Assembly: GCA_005191415.1 (NCBI GenBank)
Contig: SUPS01000003.1
Coordinates: 1-39,592 of the forward strand
DNA length: 39,592 nucleotides
Direction of reading: 5' to 3'
Source of the DNA: Candidatus Helarchaeota ASGARD archaeon Hel_GB_A
Lineage (GTDB): Archaea > Asgardarchaeota > Lokiarchaeia > Helarchaeales > HEL-GB-A
Under the pieces are notes generated by a model. It ran no database searches. It was not told where the DNA came from and saw only the letters and a program-made list of their open reading frames with translations. Of this stretch, positions 27,220 to 36,299 are shown one piece after another (the first letter of the stretch is position 1; each line of letters opens with the position of its first letter). The translations under genes and the position numbers were made by a program.

Positions 27220-29772
27220 TTGGTTAGTGAGCGAATAAAACGTCTGAAACGGAGATATCAGACGGAAATCCCCATAATATCCATCGAAAGAGCAAAATAT
27301 TATACGGAAAAATGGTTTGAATTGGATGAAAAGATTCCTCTTAATATTCGATTTGCTTTGGCAATGAAACATGTCTACGAGAATATGACATTCTATGTAA
27401 ATCCCGATGATCATATTGCTGGATATTGGACCGAGACGTTCCTAGGTGTGCCAATCGATATTGAACGGGGTGTTTTCAATAACGTTCTCAAAAATGAAAT
27501 ACGTCGGCGTTCGCTTCTCTGGTTCCGGATCAAATCTTATCTAAAGACCTTGTGGTTCCTTATAAAAAAGAGACAGGTGATTACGGCTATTCGGAATATG
27601 CGGAACACGAAAGAATCACAACCCATGAATATGGGAATTACTCCTATGGATAAGCGGAAAATAAATCCCTACAGAATAGATAAAAAGGATAGAAAAATTT
27701 TACTGAAACATATCCTCCCTAAATGGAAAGGAAAAACAATTATCGATATTATTGAAAGAGAAGTTGCTAAATCGGGATATATTTCTGGGAATATGTTAGA
27801 TTTTAGTGCTGCATTGCCTGCGAATAATTCAAAACAAATTTTAATGATTTCTATGGCGTCTAATATTGCCTTTCCTCAGGGACATGTCATTTTAGACTAT
27901 GAGACTGCCATAAATAAAGGTCTTCTCAATCTCAAAGCTGAGGTTCAAGCCCAGCTAAAAAATGCATCCTTAACTCCAGATGCTATAACTTTTCTTCGGT
28001 CTATTGATATAGCACTCGATGGTGTAATTATTTTTGCGAAGCGGTTAGCAGAGAAAATAGAGGAAAAATATAACTCTGAAACCGATCCAAAACAAAAAGA
28101 AATTCTCCAAAAAATGCTTGCTAATTGTAGAAAAGTTCCTTTATATCCCCCTGATACCTTTTATGAGGCGGTTCAATCTGCCTGGACCATTAAAACAGCA
28201 GTGGAACTTGCTCACCCCATCAATTTTCATTGTTTTGGACGAATGGATCAAATACTTTACCCTTATTACAAAAAAAGTATAGATGCGGGACTTATTAATC
28301 CTGATGAAGCTCGTGAATTGCTAGAAGAATTACTTCTAAAAGTTATGTCTCAAAATATTCGTCCTGAATCTAATATGCTAGCTAATTTTTATCACCGGTA
28401 TTTGGGATCAACTCCTATCACCTTAGGGGGGCTCAAATCAGATGGGACTGATGCGTCAAACGAATTAACTGAGCTTTTTCTTGAAGCTGCGAATAATTCA
28501 CGAGCTGTAACTAATATATCCCTCAGGGTCCATCAAAATACACCGGATTCAATTCTTCTTAAAGCCGCAGACGTGCTGTATCAAGGTAGTTCAAATATCT
28601 CACTATTCAATGATGATGTAAATATTGAGGCGATGAAAAATCGAGGATTTTCTGAAGAAGATGCACTAAATTATGCCATAATGGGCTGTGTAGAAATGAC
28701 ATGTCCTGGTAAAACTGGCGGCATGAGCGCCAACTCCTTGCTTCTCTGCCGATTGCTCGATATGACTATGCGAAATGGCAATTCACAGACAATGATCGGA
28801 ACTATTAAAAACCTTGGACCAAAAACTGGAGATCCTGATTCTTTTAACACATTCGAAGAATTTCTTCAAGCCTTCTTTACTCAAGGGAAAAAACAAATCG
28901 AAATGATCGTGAATGTTTCTAATCTCCGAGATCAAATTTATGCCGAGTATTTACCAGCCCCTTACATCTCCGCATTCATAGAGGGCTGCTTGGAAAGTAA
29001 AAAGGATGTAACACAAGGTGGCGCAATCTATGACCTTTCAGGTATTTCCTTTATCAATAGCATTGCAAATCTAACGGATTCCCTCTATGTCATTAAAAAA
29101 TTGATTTTCGAAGAAAAGAAAATAACATTTGCTGAGTTATTAAAGGCAATTGACAAAAATTTTAATGGATACGAAGCACTCCACCGTGAAATACTCAAAC
29201 TTCCGGGCAAATGGGGTAATGGTTACCAGGAAGTTGATGAGCTTGCTCGATTCATCTCAACTCAACTTTTTAAAGAAACTTATAAGTACAAGACTTACCG
29301 GGGCGGCGTTTTCGTTCCTTATGTCATTAGCATGACTACACATACAATTGATGGACGCATCTCCATTGCATCTCCTGATGGTCGTTTGGCTGCAACTCCC
29401 TACGCTGCGAGCTGTAACCCCTACAATGTCGAGAAAAATGGGCTTTCTGCCGTTCTCAGATCCGTTGCAGCACTCGACTTTCATCATGTGCTGGGATGTG
29501 CCGTCAATGTTAAATTCCATCCAACTGCAATCGGGGAACGCAATGAATTGCGAAAAAAATGGATTGATCTTATCAGAACTTATTTCAAGTTAGGAGGCGC
29601 CCAAATACAGCCTACTGTGGTCTCTGTGGAAGATTTACGTAATGCCCAGAAAAATCCAGAACTCTACGGGGATTTAATAGTTAAGGTCGGTGGATACTCC
29701 GCCTACTTTACAGAACTTGGGATTGAAATTCAGAATGAAATTATTGCACGAACAGAACATCAATATTCCTAA
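27220..29772 (+). CDS. Glycyl radical enzyme (pyruvate formate-lyase-like/dehydratase-type)
   Basis: ALNYAIMGCVEMTCPGKTGG (active Cys, GCVE), C-terminal DLIVKVGGYSAYFTELGIEIQNEIIARTEH glycyl radical motif. Confidence 0.93.
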   Translation: MVSERIKRLKRRYQTEIPIISIERAKYYTEKWFELDEKIPLNIRFALAMKHVYENMTFYVNPDDHIAGYWTETFLGVPIDIERGVFNNVLKNEIRRRSLLWFRIKSYLKTLWFLIKKRQVITAIRNMRNTKESQPMNMGITPMDKRKINPYRIDKKDRKILLKHILPKWKGKTIIDIIEREVAKSGYISGNMLDFSAALPANNSKQILMISMASNIAFPQGHVILDYETAINKGLLNLKAEVQAQLKNASLTPDAITFLRSIDIALDGVIIFAKRLAEKIEEKYNSETDPKQKEILQKMLANCRKVPLYPPDTFYEAVQSAWTIKTAVELAHPINFHCFGRMDQILYPYYKKSIDAGLINPDEARELLEELLLKVMSQNIRPESNMLANFYHRYLGSTPITLGGLKSDGTDASNELTELFLEAANNSRAVTNISLRVHQNTPDSILLKAADVLYQGSSNISLFNDDVNIEAMKNRGFSEEDALNYAIMGCVEMTCPGKTGGMSANSLLLCRLLDMTMRNGNSQTMIGTIKNLGPKTGDPDSFNTFEEFLQAFFTQGKKQIEMIVNVSNLRDQIYAEYLPAPYISAFIEGCLESKKDVTQGGAIYDLSGISFINSIANLTDSLYVIKKLIFEEKKITFAELLKAIDKNFNGYEALHREILKLPGKWGNGYQEVDELARFISTQLFKETYKYKTYRGGVFVPYVISMTTHTIDGRISIASPDGRLAATPYAASCNPYNVEKNGLSAVLRSVAALDFHHVLGCAVNVKFHPTAIGERNELRKKWIDLIRTYFKLGGAQIQPTVVSVEDLRNAQKNPELYGDLIVKVGGYSAYFTELGIEIQNEIIARTEHQYS

Positions 29773-29951
29773 TTAAACCTGCTTGAATATTTGTTTTAAG
29801 TGAAATACGCCTTATTTTACAGTAGAATGTCGCCAGCTGTCGCATTGACATCTTAAAATTTCTTTCCATAAATTTACATAAAATTTTATGCTATAAACAT
29901 AAAAATTTGTAAAATCATTTTATTGTTATAAAATTTAGTAGGTGGAAACAA

Positions 29952-30131
29952 ATCGAGAAGGTCGCGATTTCATTAATCATAGACGACTTTCAATATATTT
30001 ACGACGTTTCAATCGAAGAAGAAGAAAAGAGAAACGTAGATTTCCGTAAATTACGTTTTAATTTAGCAACAGCATTGTTAGATCTCCATGAACAAATCGG
30101 AAAACTTCCCTATTCTAACCTGTGGAATTAA
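29952..30131 (+). CDS. Small hypothetical protein (59 aa) with apparent ATC start
   Basis: ggtgg SD at 29941-29945, ATC 6 nt later; (M)EKVAISLIIDDFQYIYDVSIEEEEKRNVDFRKLRFNLATALLDLHEQIGKLPYSNLWN. Confidence 0.4.
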   Translation: MEKVAISLIIDDFQYIYDVSIEEEEKRNVDFRKLRFNLATALLDLHEQIGKLPYSNLWN

Positions 30132-30187
30132 TTTTTTTATTTGATTTATAATTTATAGACGTGGAATATAAGTGGAGGTGAATTTTC

Positions 30188-30355
30188 ATTACTGCAATCG
30201 AAGATCTACTTAAAGAACTCACGAATCCAGATAATTGGTCCTCTGCAAAAATTATCTTTGATTATCTCTCTGATTTCAAATTAAAGAAAAAAGATGATAT
30301 TGAAATATCCGAAAATGGTCTTGTAAAAGGTCTTATCATTAGACGGAAAAAATAA
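30188..30355 (+). CDS. Small hypothetical protein (55 aa) with apparent ATT start
   Basis: ggaggtga SD at 30174-30181, ATT 6 nt later; in-frame TGA at 30179-30181; (M)TAIEDLLKELTNPDNWSSAKIIFDYLSDFKLKKKDDIEISENGLVKGLIIRRKK. Confidence 0.5.
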   Translation: MTAIEDLLKELTNPDNWSSAKIIFDYLSDFKLKKKDDIEISENGLVKGLIIRRKK

Positions 30356-30480
30356 TTCTTCATCATTCCCTTTACAGCAATCCGATATATTGAGTTTAAA
30401 CGAAAGTCATAGGCTATCTGAATGGATTAAAGGTAATAGATAAGTTTTGAAAAAAACTAAAAGACAATTAATTAAAAAAA

Positions 30481-30600
30481 TTATCCTAACATATTTTTAA
30501 TTGCATCAATGAGTGGAATAATAATATTCAATCCCACAAATACTGCAATCGTTAGGCTAATTGCAATGAGGAGGGCTTTTTCAAGAGTTAATTCGACCAT
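30481..30600 (-). CDS. Small membrane protein (39 aa)
   Basis: MVELTLEKALLIAISLTIAVFVGLNIIIPLIDAIKNMLG: one hydrophobic helix. Confidence 0.45.
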   Translation of the reverse strand: MVELTLEKALLIAISLTIAVFVGLNIIIPLIDAIKNMLG

Positions 30601-30754
30601 GTAATCAAGTTCTAAAAAGGATATAAAAACTTCTTAGTTTGCGGAGTTTAAATAATATTTTCAAAACAAAAAGGACATGTTACAAATATTTCTTTTGAAT
30701 ACGTTATGGAGTTACTTACGACTAAATTTTCAGTGTAATATGCTGTCGCCTATT

Positions 30755-30874
30755 ATGGAAGAAGGACTGCTAATTGGTATTGCAATCGTAGCGATATTGA
30801 TTATTCTTGGAATAATTTTGGGTGTTTTTGATTGGATTGCAGAATCGTTTAGTTCTCTATTTGATCATTTCTAG
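30755..30874 (+). CDS. Small membrane protein (39 aa)
   Basis: MEEGLLIGIAIVAILIILGIILGVFDWIAESFSSLFDHF; one hydrophobic helix; track start at 30677 probably too long. Confidence 0.45.
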   Translation: MEEGLLIGIAIVAILIILGIILGVFDWIAESFSSLFDHF

Positions 30875-30937
30875 GCTGTGGCAAGTTTTTTCCGGAATCT
30901 AAAAGACATTTATAATTGAAAAGAGATATTCTTTCTT

Positions 30938-31669
30938 GTGACAAAGGATGTTGTACCCGAGGGAGAGCTACTTTCTCATCTTGAGGCGGATTTGAATGAA
31001 GCATGGGAGCAATTAAAGCAACTGAAACAAGCACGAAACCGAGGACAGGTGGGATTGGAGCAATATAAGAACTCTAAATTAGAGTTGGAAAGGCGGATTG
31101 ATGATTTATCAAAAAGAATTTACTACATAAATAAAGCAAGGAAGCAAATTCCCGATAAAGAAGAAAGGATACTTCAAGAAGCACAATTATTGATGAATGA
31201 ATATCAGGTAGATTTAATAGATGATCAAATTTCTCATATGCGAATCTATTTAACGATTTCTGTCCATGAAACTTATGTTATCGAAGTGAATTTTAGCAAT
31301 CCAAAAGTTCCACTGTTCAAAATTCCCGCAGATTTACCTAAACTAATAGGAAATCCCTATGAAACTATTGAATCCCTTAAAACATGGCAAGGCCGCCCCG
31401 ATCAACATTTAATTAATATCCTTCGAGAAATCGAGCAAAAATTATTAAATTTGGAATTGGCGAAATCCTTGCCAGAACTCGAGTTAGAACGAGGCCGTGT
31501 AATGGCTCAAGCTAAAAAATTAGAAGACGAAAAGGCATATAATCAAGCTATGGTTTTTTACAATTATGCTGCTGATATTTCAGAACGGCTTGGCAATCAT
31601 GCTATCGCAATGGTATGCCGAATGAAGGCAAAAAAGATGGAAGAAGCAATAAAACAAGCAAATCCTTAA
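30938..31669 (+). CDS. Coiled-coil protein with possible RWD/UBC-like middle domain and helical MIT/TPR-like C-terminus
   Basis: N-terminal heptads; ETYVIEVNFSNPKVPLFKIPADLPKLIGNPYETIESLKTWQGRPDQHLINILREIEQ pattern; C-term YNQAMVFYNYAADISERLG. Confidence 0.5.
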   Translation: MTKDVVPEGELLSHLEADLNEAWEQLKQLKQARNRGQVGLEQYKNSKLELERRIDDLSKRIYYINKARKQIPDKEERILQEAQLLMNEYQVDLIDDQISHMRIYLTISVHETYVIEVNFSNPKVPLFKIPADLPKLIGNPYETIESLKTWQGRPDQHLINILREIEQKLLNLELAKSLPELELERGRVMAQAKKLEDEKAYNQAMVFYNYAADISERLGNHAIAMVCRMKAKKMEEAIKQANP

Positions 31670-32430
31670 CTTTTCAATAAACTATTCATGTATAAACATT
31701 CAGATTCTGATATTGTTATCTTACTAGTTATTTTATCAGTCAATTTGATAGGAGCTCCTTTAATTAAAACTGCAGGAATCTGTTCATCGCCTTCTCCCAT
31801 TAATAACTGAGCCGCACTTACTAAATCATCTGCTATAGCACGAAAAGTGATTTGTAATTCCCGTCCATACAGATCTTTTTTTCCTCGGAAATCTTCGACT
31901 GGTTCCATCCCTGCAACCCCAATGGCAACCCCAATAGTTCCTCGTCGTAACGGTTGCACTCTACTATCTCCAATTATCACTGCAATTTTCTTATGAAATT
32001 TTTTTTCCAGGAAATTTTTTATAGATTGCGCCGATTTCTGGGGATTTCTGGGAAATAACACTACACATCCAGGAGGGGCATTGGAAAAATCAACCCCTGC
32101 ATTTGCAATCAGAGTATCATTCTTTATTGTCAAAAGAACGCCTTCCACCCCACCTAAAATGACATCTGATTCTTGAATAATAATTTCAACGATTCGGGGG
32201 TCCATTTGATATTTATTTCCTAATGTTTCAGCCTTTTCTGAAGGCGAAATCTTCTCTATAATTGAGAAACGCCCTTCAGTAATAGCCAATGGTGTTTCGG
32301 CAATCACAATTACGTCTCCATCATCAAGCACCACTTTCGATTCACGAATTGTATTGTAAAGTATTTCTGTAATTGAATCTCCTTCTTTTATAAGAGGTGT
32401 TCTTAATGGAATTAAAGTTATGTTTTTCAA
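31666..32430 (-). CDS. cofE: Coenzyme F420-0:L-glutamate ligase
   Basis: LRTPLIKEGDSI, VIAETPLAITEGR, NAGVDFSNAPPG, IGDSRVQPLRRGTIGVAIGVAGMEPVEDFRGKKDLYGRELQIT. Confidence 0.95.
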   Translation of the reverse strand: MKNITLIPLRTPLIKEGDSITEILYNTIRESKVVLDDGDVIVIAETPLAITEGRFSIIEKISPSEKAETLGNKYQMDPRIVEIIIQESDVILGGVEGVLLTIKNDTLIANAGVDFSNAPPGCVVLFPRNPQKSAQSIKNFLEKKFHKKIAVIIGDSRVQPLRRGTIGVAIGVAGMEPVEDFRGKKDLYGRELQITFRAIADDLVSAAQLLMGEGDEQIPAVLIKGAPIKLTDKITSKITISESECLYMNSLLKS

Positions 32431-32487
32431 TGTAAGTCCTCACAAATAAAAAAATTAAGCTGTACATAATTACTAACTAAGACACCT

Positions 32488-33336
32488 TTAAGATTTATCG
32501 GTTTTAGCTTGCAAACGTAAGGCTTCTGAAATTTTTACAATATCTCGTGTAACACCCACATCATGGGTCCTTATAATATGTGCACCATTATACACCGCAA
32601 TTGCAGTAGCGGCTAAGCTTCCTATTAATCGATCAGCAGGATTGGGCTTTTGAAGAATATCTCCAATGAATGATTTCCTTGAAATTCCGACTAAAATAGG
32701 TTTATTGAATTTTCGTAATTCCTCTAGCTGATTTATAATTGCTAAATTAAATTGATAAAGTTTAGTTGGGATCCAACGTCCAATACCGGGATCAATTATT
32801 ATTTTCCCCGGCTCTATCCCGTTCTCAATGGCGTATGTGATCGATTTTTGTAAAGCAGCCTTGATTTCGTTCATTGTAAGCCGATCACCAGGTTTATCCT
32901 GTGTTGCCATAAGAATCAACGGACAATCAAATTCTTTTGCTATTTTAACTAATTTTGGGTCAGTCTGTAACGCACTAACGTCATTTATAATATGACATCC
33001 GAGATCCAAAGCCTCTTTCGCTACTTCGGCATATTGGGTATCTATCGAGATGGGAATTGATACCGCATCTAAAAGCGCTTTAATAGCAGGTATGACACGC
33101 TCTTTCTCAGTTTTAATGGAAATTGTATGAACTCCAGGGGCAGTTGAGCGCCCTCCCACATCTAAGATATCGCATCCCTCCCGAACCATATTCTGAGCTA
33201 TTTCCACGATTTCAGTAAGGTTATGATATACTGAACCTTGGTAAAATGATTCTGGACTTAAATTAATTATGCCCATAAGCCTCGTAGGAGCCTCATCACC
33301 TATAGGAATTCCCGCAATTTCAGCATAAATTTTCAT
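32488..33336 (-). CDS. folP: Dihydropteroate synthase family protein
   Basis: LMGIINLSPESFYQGS, GCDILDVGGRSTAPG, ISIDTQYAEVAKEALDLGCHIINDVSA, IIIDPGIGRWIPT, GISRKSFIG, IIRTHDV. Confidence 0.94.
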   Translation of the reverse strand: MKIYAEIAGIPIGDEAPTRLMGIINLSPESFYQGSVYHNLTEIVEIAQNMVREGCDILDVGGRSTAPGVHTISIKTEKERVIPAIKALLDAVSIPISIDTQYAEVAKEALDLGCHIINDVSALQTDPKLVKIAKEFDCPLILMATQDKPGDRLTMNEIKAALQKSITYAIENGIEPGKIIIDPGIGRWIPTKLYQFNLAIINQLEELRKFNKPILVGISRKSFIGDILQKPNPADRLIGSLAATAIAVYNGAHIIRTHDVGVTRDIVKISEALRLQAKTDKS

Positions 33337-33454
33337 ACCACTTTCCTTCTTGTTCGTCTATTTTAAAGTTTATCATGTGAGACTATTTGTTATCGTATAC
33401 CACCTATGAGAAAGAAAAATAGAAAAATTAATCGAAAAAAAAGGAAAAAAAGAA

Positions 33455-34135
33455 TTAAATAGAACTTTCTTGTTTTCGCGTGAGAAGAACAATCCCGAGT
33501 AACATGGAGATGCCGAATAATAGTAGTAACATATTATAACCTGGGATCCCTTGTCCTGATGGATCTATGGGGGCATAATCGACATAATATGTTAATTGTT
33601 CGGCATATGCTGCAACCACCGCTATTTTTGCACTTGCCAAGTTGGGAATCGCCAATGTTAAGTTCGGCAACTGGAGATATTGATTATTCGTTTGAATTGT
33701 GAAATTTGCAAGGGCAGAGGTCCAATCCGAACCATTCCAATACTTCGAGTCATTTTCTCTAAGAAGCGTGAAATATATTGTCCCAGTCGCCCCTATAATT
33801 AGGTATTCGGAATTCCCATCGGCATTGGTATCGATGTAAATTGTGTATTGATGATTAATGTCTATTTGAACATTAGCCTCAAATTCTATTTGGAGTGAAT
33901 TCCCCGAAATCGTTACATTTAGAATATCGATTTCATCGCGAAAATTACCGAGAGTGCCTGTCCAAGGTTTTGAGGGATCGGTCGCTTGCCAAACATCGTC
34001 CTTCGGGTCCGACATCGGTATAGCACTCCATCCACAAGGCGAATCCACAGCCATTACAGGTACTGTTAGATAAAAGGAGAGTACCAGCAAACTGAGTACG
34101 CTAAAATAAGGAATTACTTTCTTCATACTTAACAT
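33455..34135 (-). CDS. Secreted protein with signal peptide and C-terminal IPGYN-TM-basic anchor
   Basis: N-term MKKVIPYFSVLSLLVLSFYLTVPVMA; C-term GQGIPGYNMLLLLFGISMLLGIVLLTRKQESSI. Confidence 0.75.
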   Translation of the reverse strand: MLSMKKVIPYFSVLSLLVLSFYLTVPVMAVDSPCGWSAIPMSDPKDDVWQATDPSKPWTGTLGNFRDEIDILNVTISGNSLQIEFEANVQIDINHQYTIYIDTNADGNSEYLIIGATGTIYFTLLRENDSKYWNGSDWTSALANFTIQTNNQYLQLPNLTLAIPNLASAKIAVVAAYAEQLTYYVDYAPIDPSGQGIPGYNMLLLLFGISMLLGIVLLTRKQESSI

Positions 34136-34532
34136 CTCAGAAAAACCATTGTCTATGTAACTAACTTACGAAAAATACTAATGCTTTTAAGGAATTTTTA
34201 TTTATAAATGTTGTCAGCTGTTAGGTATCCTTAACGAATATAATATATATCTTGATTTCTTACGAAATCTTACTAAATGTTATATCTTTATTTTGAATTT
34301 ACTACCATATTGTGCTCTGGAGCGTGATTTAATATCTTGAATTATTATTTCTGGTTTATCCTTACAAATTAAATTTCAATTTGACTTTCGATAAAGGTGA
34401 TTTTAACTCCGCCATACGTATTTTTATTAATGAAATAAATCCAATTCAAACTATACTGGTCGGAACACAGGAGAGTGGCTATCATGGTTATTCCAAAAGT
34501 GCGTTGGATCATCGAGGACATGGTGCTCTATC

Positions 34533-35783
34533 TTATTTTGGTCCAATATGTCCTTCACGTGTTTGCGCAGTAACGCATTTTAGTCCTACATTCTCTAAGA
34601 GGCTTTTAACAGTTTTCATTTCTTGAGGGGATGGATAAGACATTTTCAGGAGAGAACTACGAAATTCAGGGCGATAATCTAGAATGCACACTTGAATAGA
34701 GGGATCTATCTTACATAAACGTTCTGCCCAGTTTGATAATTCTTCGACACGTCTTTCTTCATTAGGATAAAAGATTTCATTGTAAGGTAGTCCAACTCCC
34801 ATAAATATCTTCTCTGGATAGTAGTGATCTGCTATGTATTTAACGCAATTCCATGCTGTATCTAAGTATTTCTGAGCTAATTCTTTATCTGTCAAACAAG
34901 TAATCTTGAGAAAAGTTTCAAGCGTGACAGCTTTGAGATCTGGTCCAATATCAGTCATACCTGCCGCTACTAATTCATCAATATAATCAGATGTAAGAAT
35001 AGATGCGTTTGTATCAAGATGGATGCGAGCTTGTTTATCGGGATTTAAAAGTGATAATTTCTTAAAGAATCGTATCAGCCAAGGACGATTTAAGGTACTT
35101 TCCCCTCCTGAGATTGCCATTCGATTTACTTGATAGCGCCGACGAAACGCAGTCAATTGGAGTGCCGCATCCTCTGGTGTAATTGGGCGTGTTTGACTTT
35201 TATAGGTTACATGAAAGTTTTGACAAGTTCGGCATCTAAAATTGCATCCTGCCGCGAAACAGGCGACTTCAATGTAACCTCGTTTTGATTTTAAATGCCA
35301 AGGCGTGCCAACTCCACCGACTGGGTGCGGACTAAATCCATTTATAATGCGTCGTGGGACATAATTCTCTGAAAGCTGAGTTTGAATAACCATTCCTTGC
35401 CGAACGGGTGTATGACAGGAAGGAACAATTACTCCATCAGCTAAAACACTACAACTCTGACAACCACCCGTTTCACAAGGTGCGAAGAGAGCATCTTTTT
35501 CTGGATAGCGAGTCACGTTAAATCCTATGAGTTCTAAGGCTTTTTTAATGGTTATTCCTTCAAAAATCTCATACGATACATCATCAACTATAATCTTGAT
35601 CGTCTTTGATGGCTTTATCAGCTCTGGTTCAATCGCTTCATATGGGCATCCGAGATAGCAAGACTTACAACCAACGCAATAATTTGGACTAGGGCAGCGT
35701 ATAATTTTCGAACAAAAATTGCAACCACGACATTTTGATTCATTTTTTTTATATTTCTCAAGTAATTGCAAAATTAATCGCAC
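34533..35783 (-). CDS. Radical SAM protein with N-terminal ferredoxin-like and 2Fe-2S beta-grasp domains
   Basis: CVGCKSCYLGCPYEAI (4Fe-4S); CETGGCQSCSVLADGVIVPSCHTPVRQGM (2Fe-2S); CNFRCRTCQNF (CX3CX2C); AISGGESTLN. Confidence 0.88.
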   Translation of the reverse strand: MRLILQLLEKYKKNESKCRGCNFCSKIIRCPSPNYCVGCKSCYLGCPYEAIEPELIKPSKTIKIIVDDVSYEIFEGITIKKALELIGFNVTRYPEKDALFAPCETGGCQSCSVLADGVIVPSCHTPVRQGMVIQTQLSENYVPRRIINGFSPHPVGGVGTPWHLKSKRGYIEVACFAAGCNFRCRTCQNFHVTYKSQTRPITPEDAALQLTAFRRRYQVNRMAISGGESTLNRPWLIRFFKKLSLLNPDKQARIHLDTNASILTSDYIDELVAAGMTDIGPDLKAVTLETFLKITCLTDKELAQKYLDTAWNCVKYIADHYYPEKIFMGVGLPYNEIFYPNEERRVEELSNWAERLCKIDPSIQVCILDYRPEFRSSLLKMSYPSPQEMKTVKSLLENVGLKCVTAQTREGHIGPK

Positions 35784-35845
35784 CCAAAGAATAATTGTGC
35801 TGCCATGGAAATAAATAATGATGTTAAAAAAGAGATCTGCAGTTA

Positions 35846-35977
35846 TTATTCAAAAAATTCTTTTGGGAGCATCCGTTTTCGATAGTCATCGATAGAAAAG
35901 CATGGTTTGTCGAAGACCTTTTTGTGATTAGTATTTTTTTCTGTTCTACTAATTAAGGAAGTGTTTTCGTTCGTCAT
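35846..35977 (-). CDS. Small hypothetical protein (43 aa)
   Basis: MTNENTSLISRTEKNTNHKKVFDKPCFSIDDYRKRMLPKEFFE; short, weak evidence. Confidence 0.25.
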   Translation of the reverse strand: MTNENTSLISRTEKNTNHKKVFDKPCFSIDDYRKRMLPKEFFE

Positions 35978-36074
35978 AGCTCACACATACTTCTCAACAA
36001 ATCCATAATAACTTTTTTCTCCTTGTTTATGGATATTTTCAGTTTTATTTTCTTCAGATCTTTATAGAAAAATG

Positions 36075-36299
36075 TTAAAAAAATCGGAATGTTTTTTCCA
36101 GATAGAGTTTAATGAATATCGCCTTTAATTGCTGCTCATTCTTAAGTTTTTGCTGGATATCAGCCTTCCACCGTCCTTTGAAGGCACAATTCCCACAATG
36201 TTCTTGACAAGTATCGCAGAACGGTTCTCCTTTAATACTATCACTCCGAGTACATCCAATGACCTTATCTAAATCCGTATAGAAAATAATCGTATCCAT
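36075..36299 (-). CDS. Small cysteine-rich protein
   Basis: CTRSDSIKGEPFCDTCQEHCGNCAF cysteine pattern suggests metal binding. Confidence 0.5.
   Translation of the reverse strand: MDTIIFYTDLDKVIGCTRSDSIKGEPFCDTCQEHCGNCAFKGRWKADIQQKLKNEQQLKAIFIKLYLEKTFRFF

Noticed and set aside
27121-27414. Minus-strand 97-aa ORF
   Set aside because: Overlaps the HEPN-like remnant and the start of the glycyl radical enzyme gene; no recognisable features.
29150-29593. Alternative-frame ORFs inside the glycyl radical enzyme gene
   Set aside because: Internal to a highly conserved CDS.
34381-34626. 81-aa plus-strand ORF
   Set aside because: Overlaps the 3' end of the radical SAM gene; no SD and low-complexity composition.
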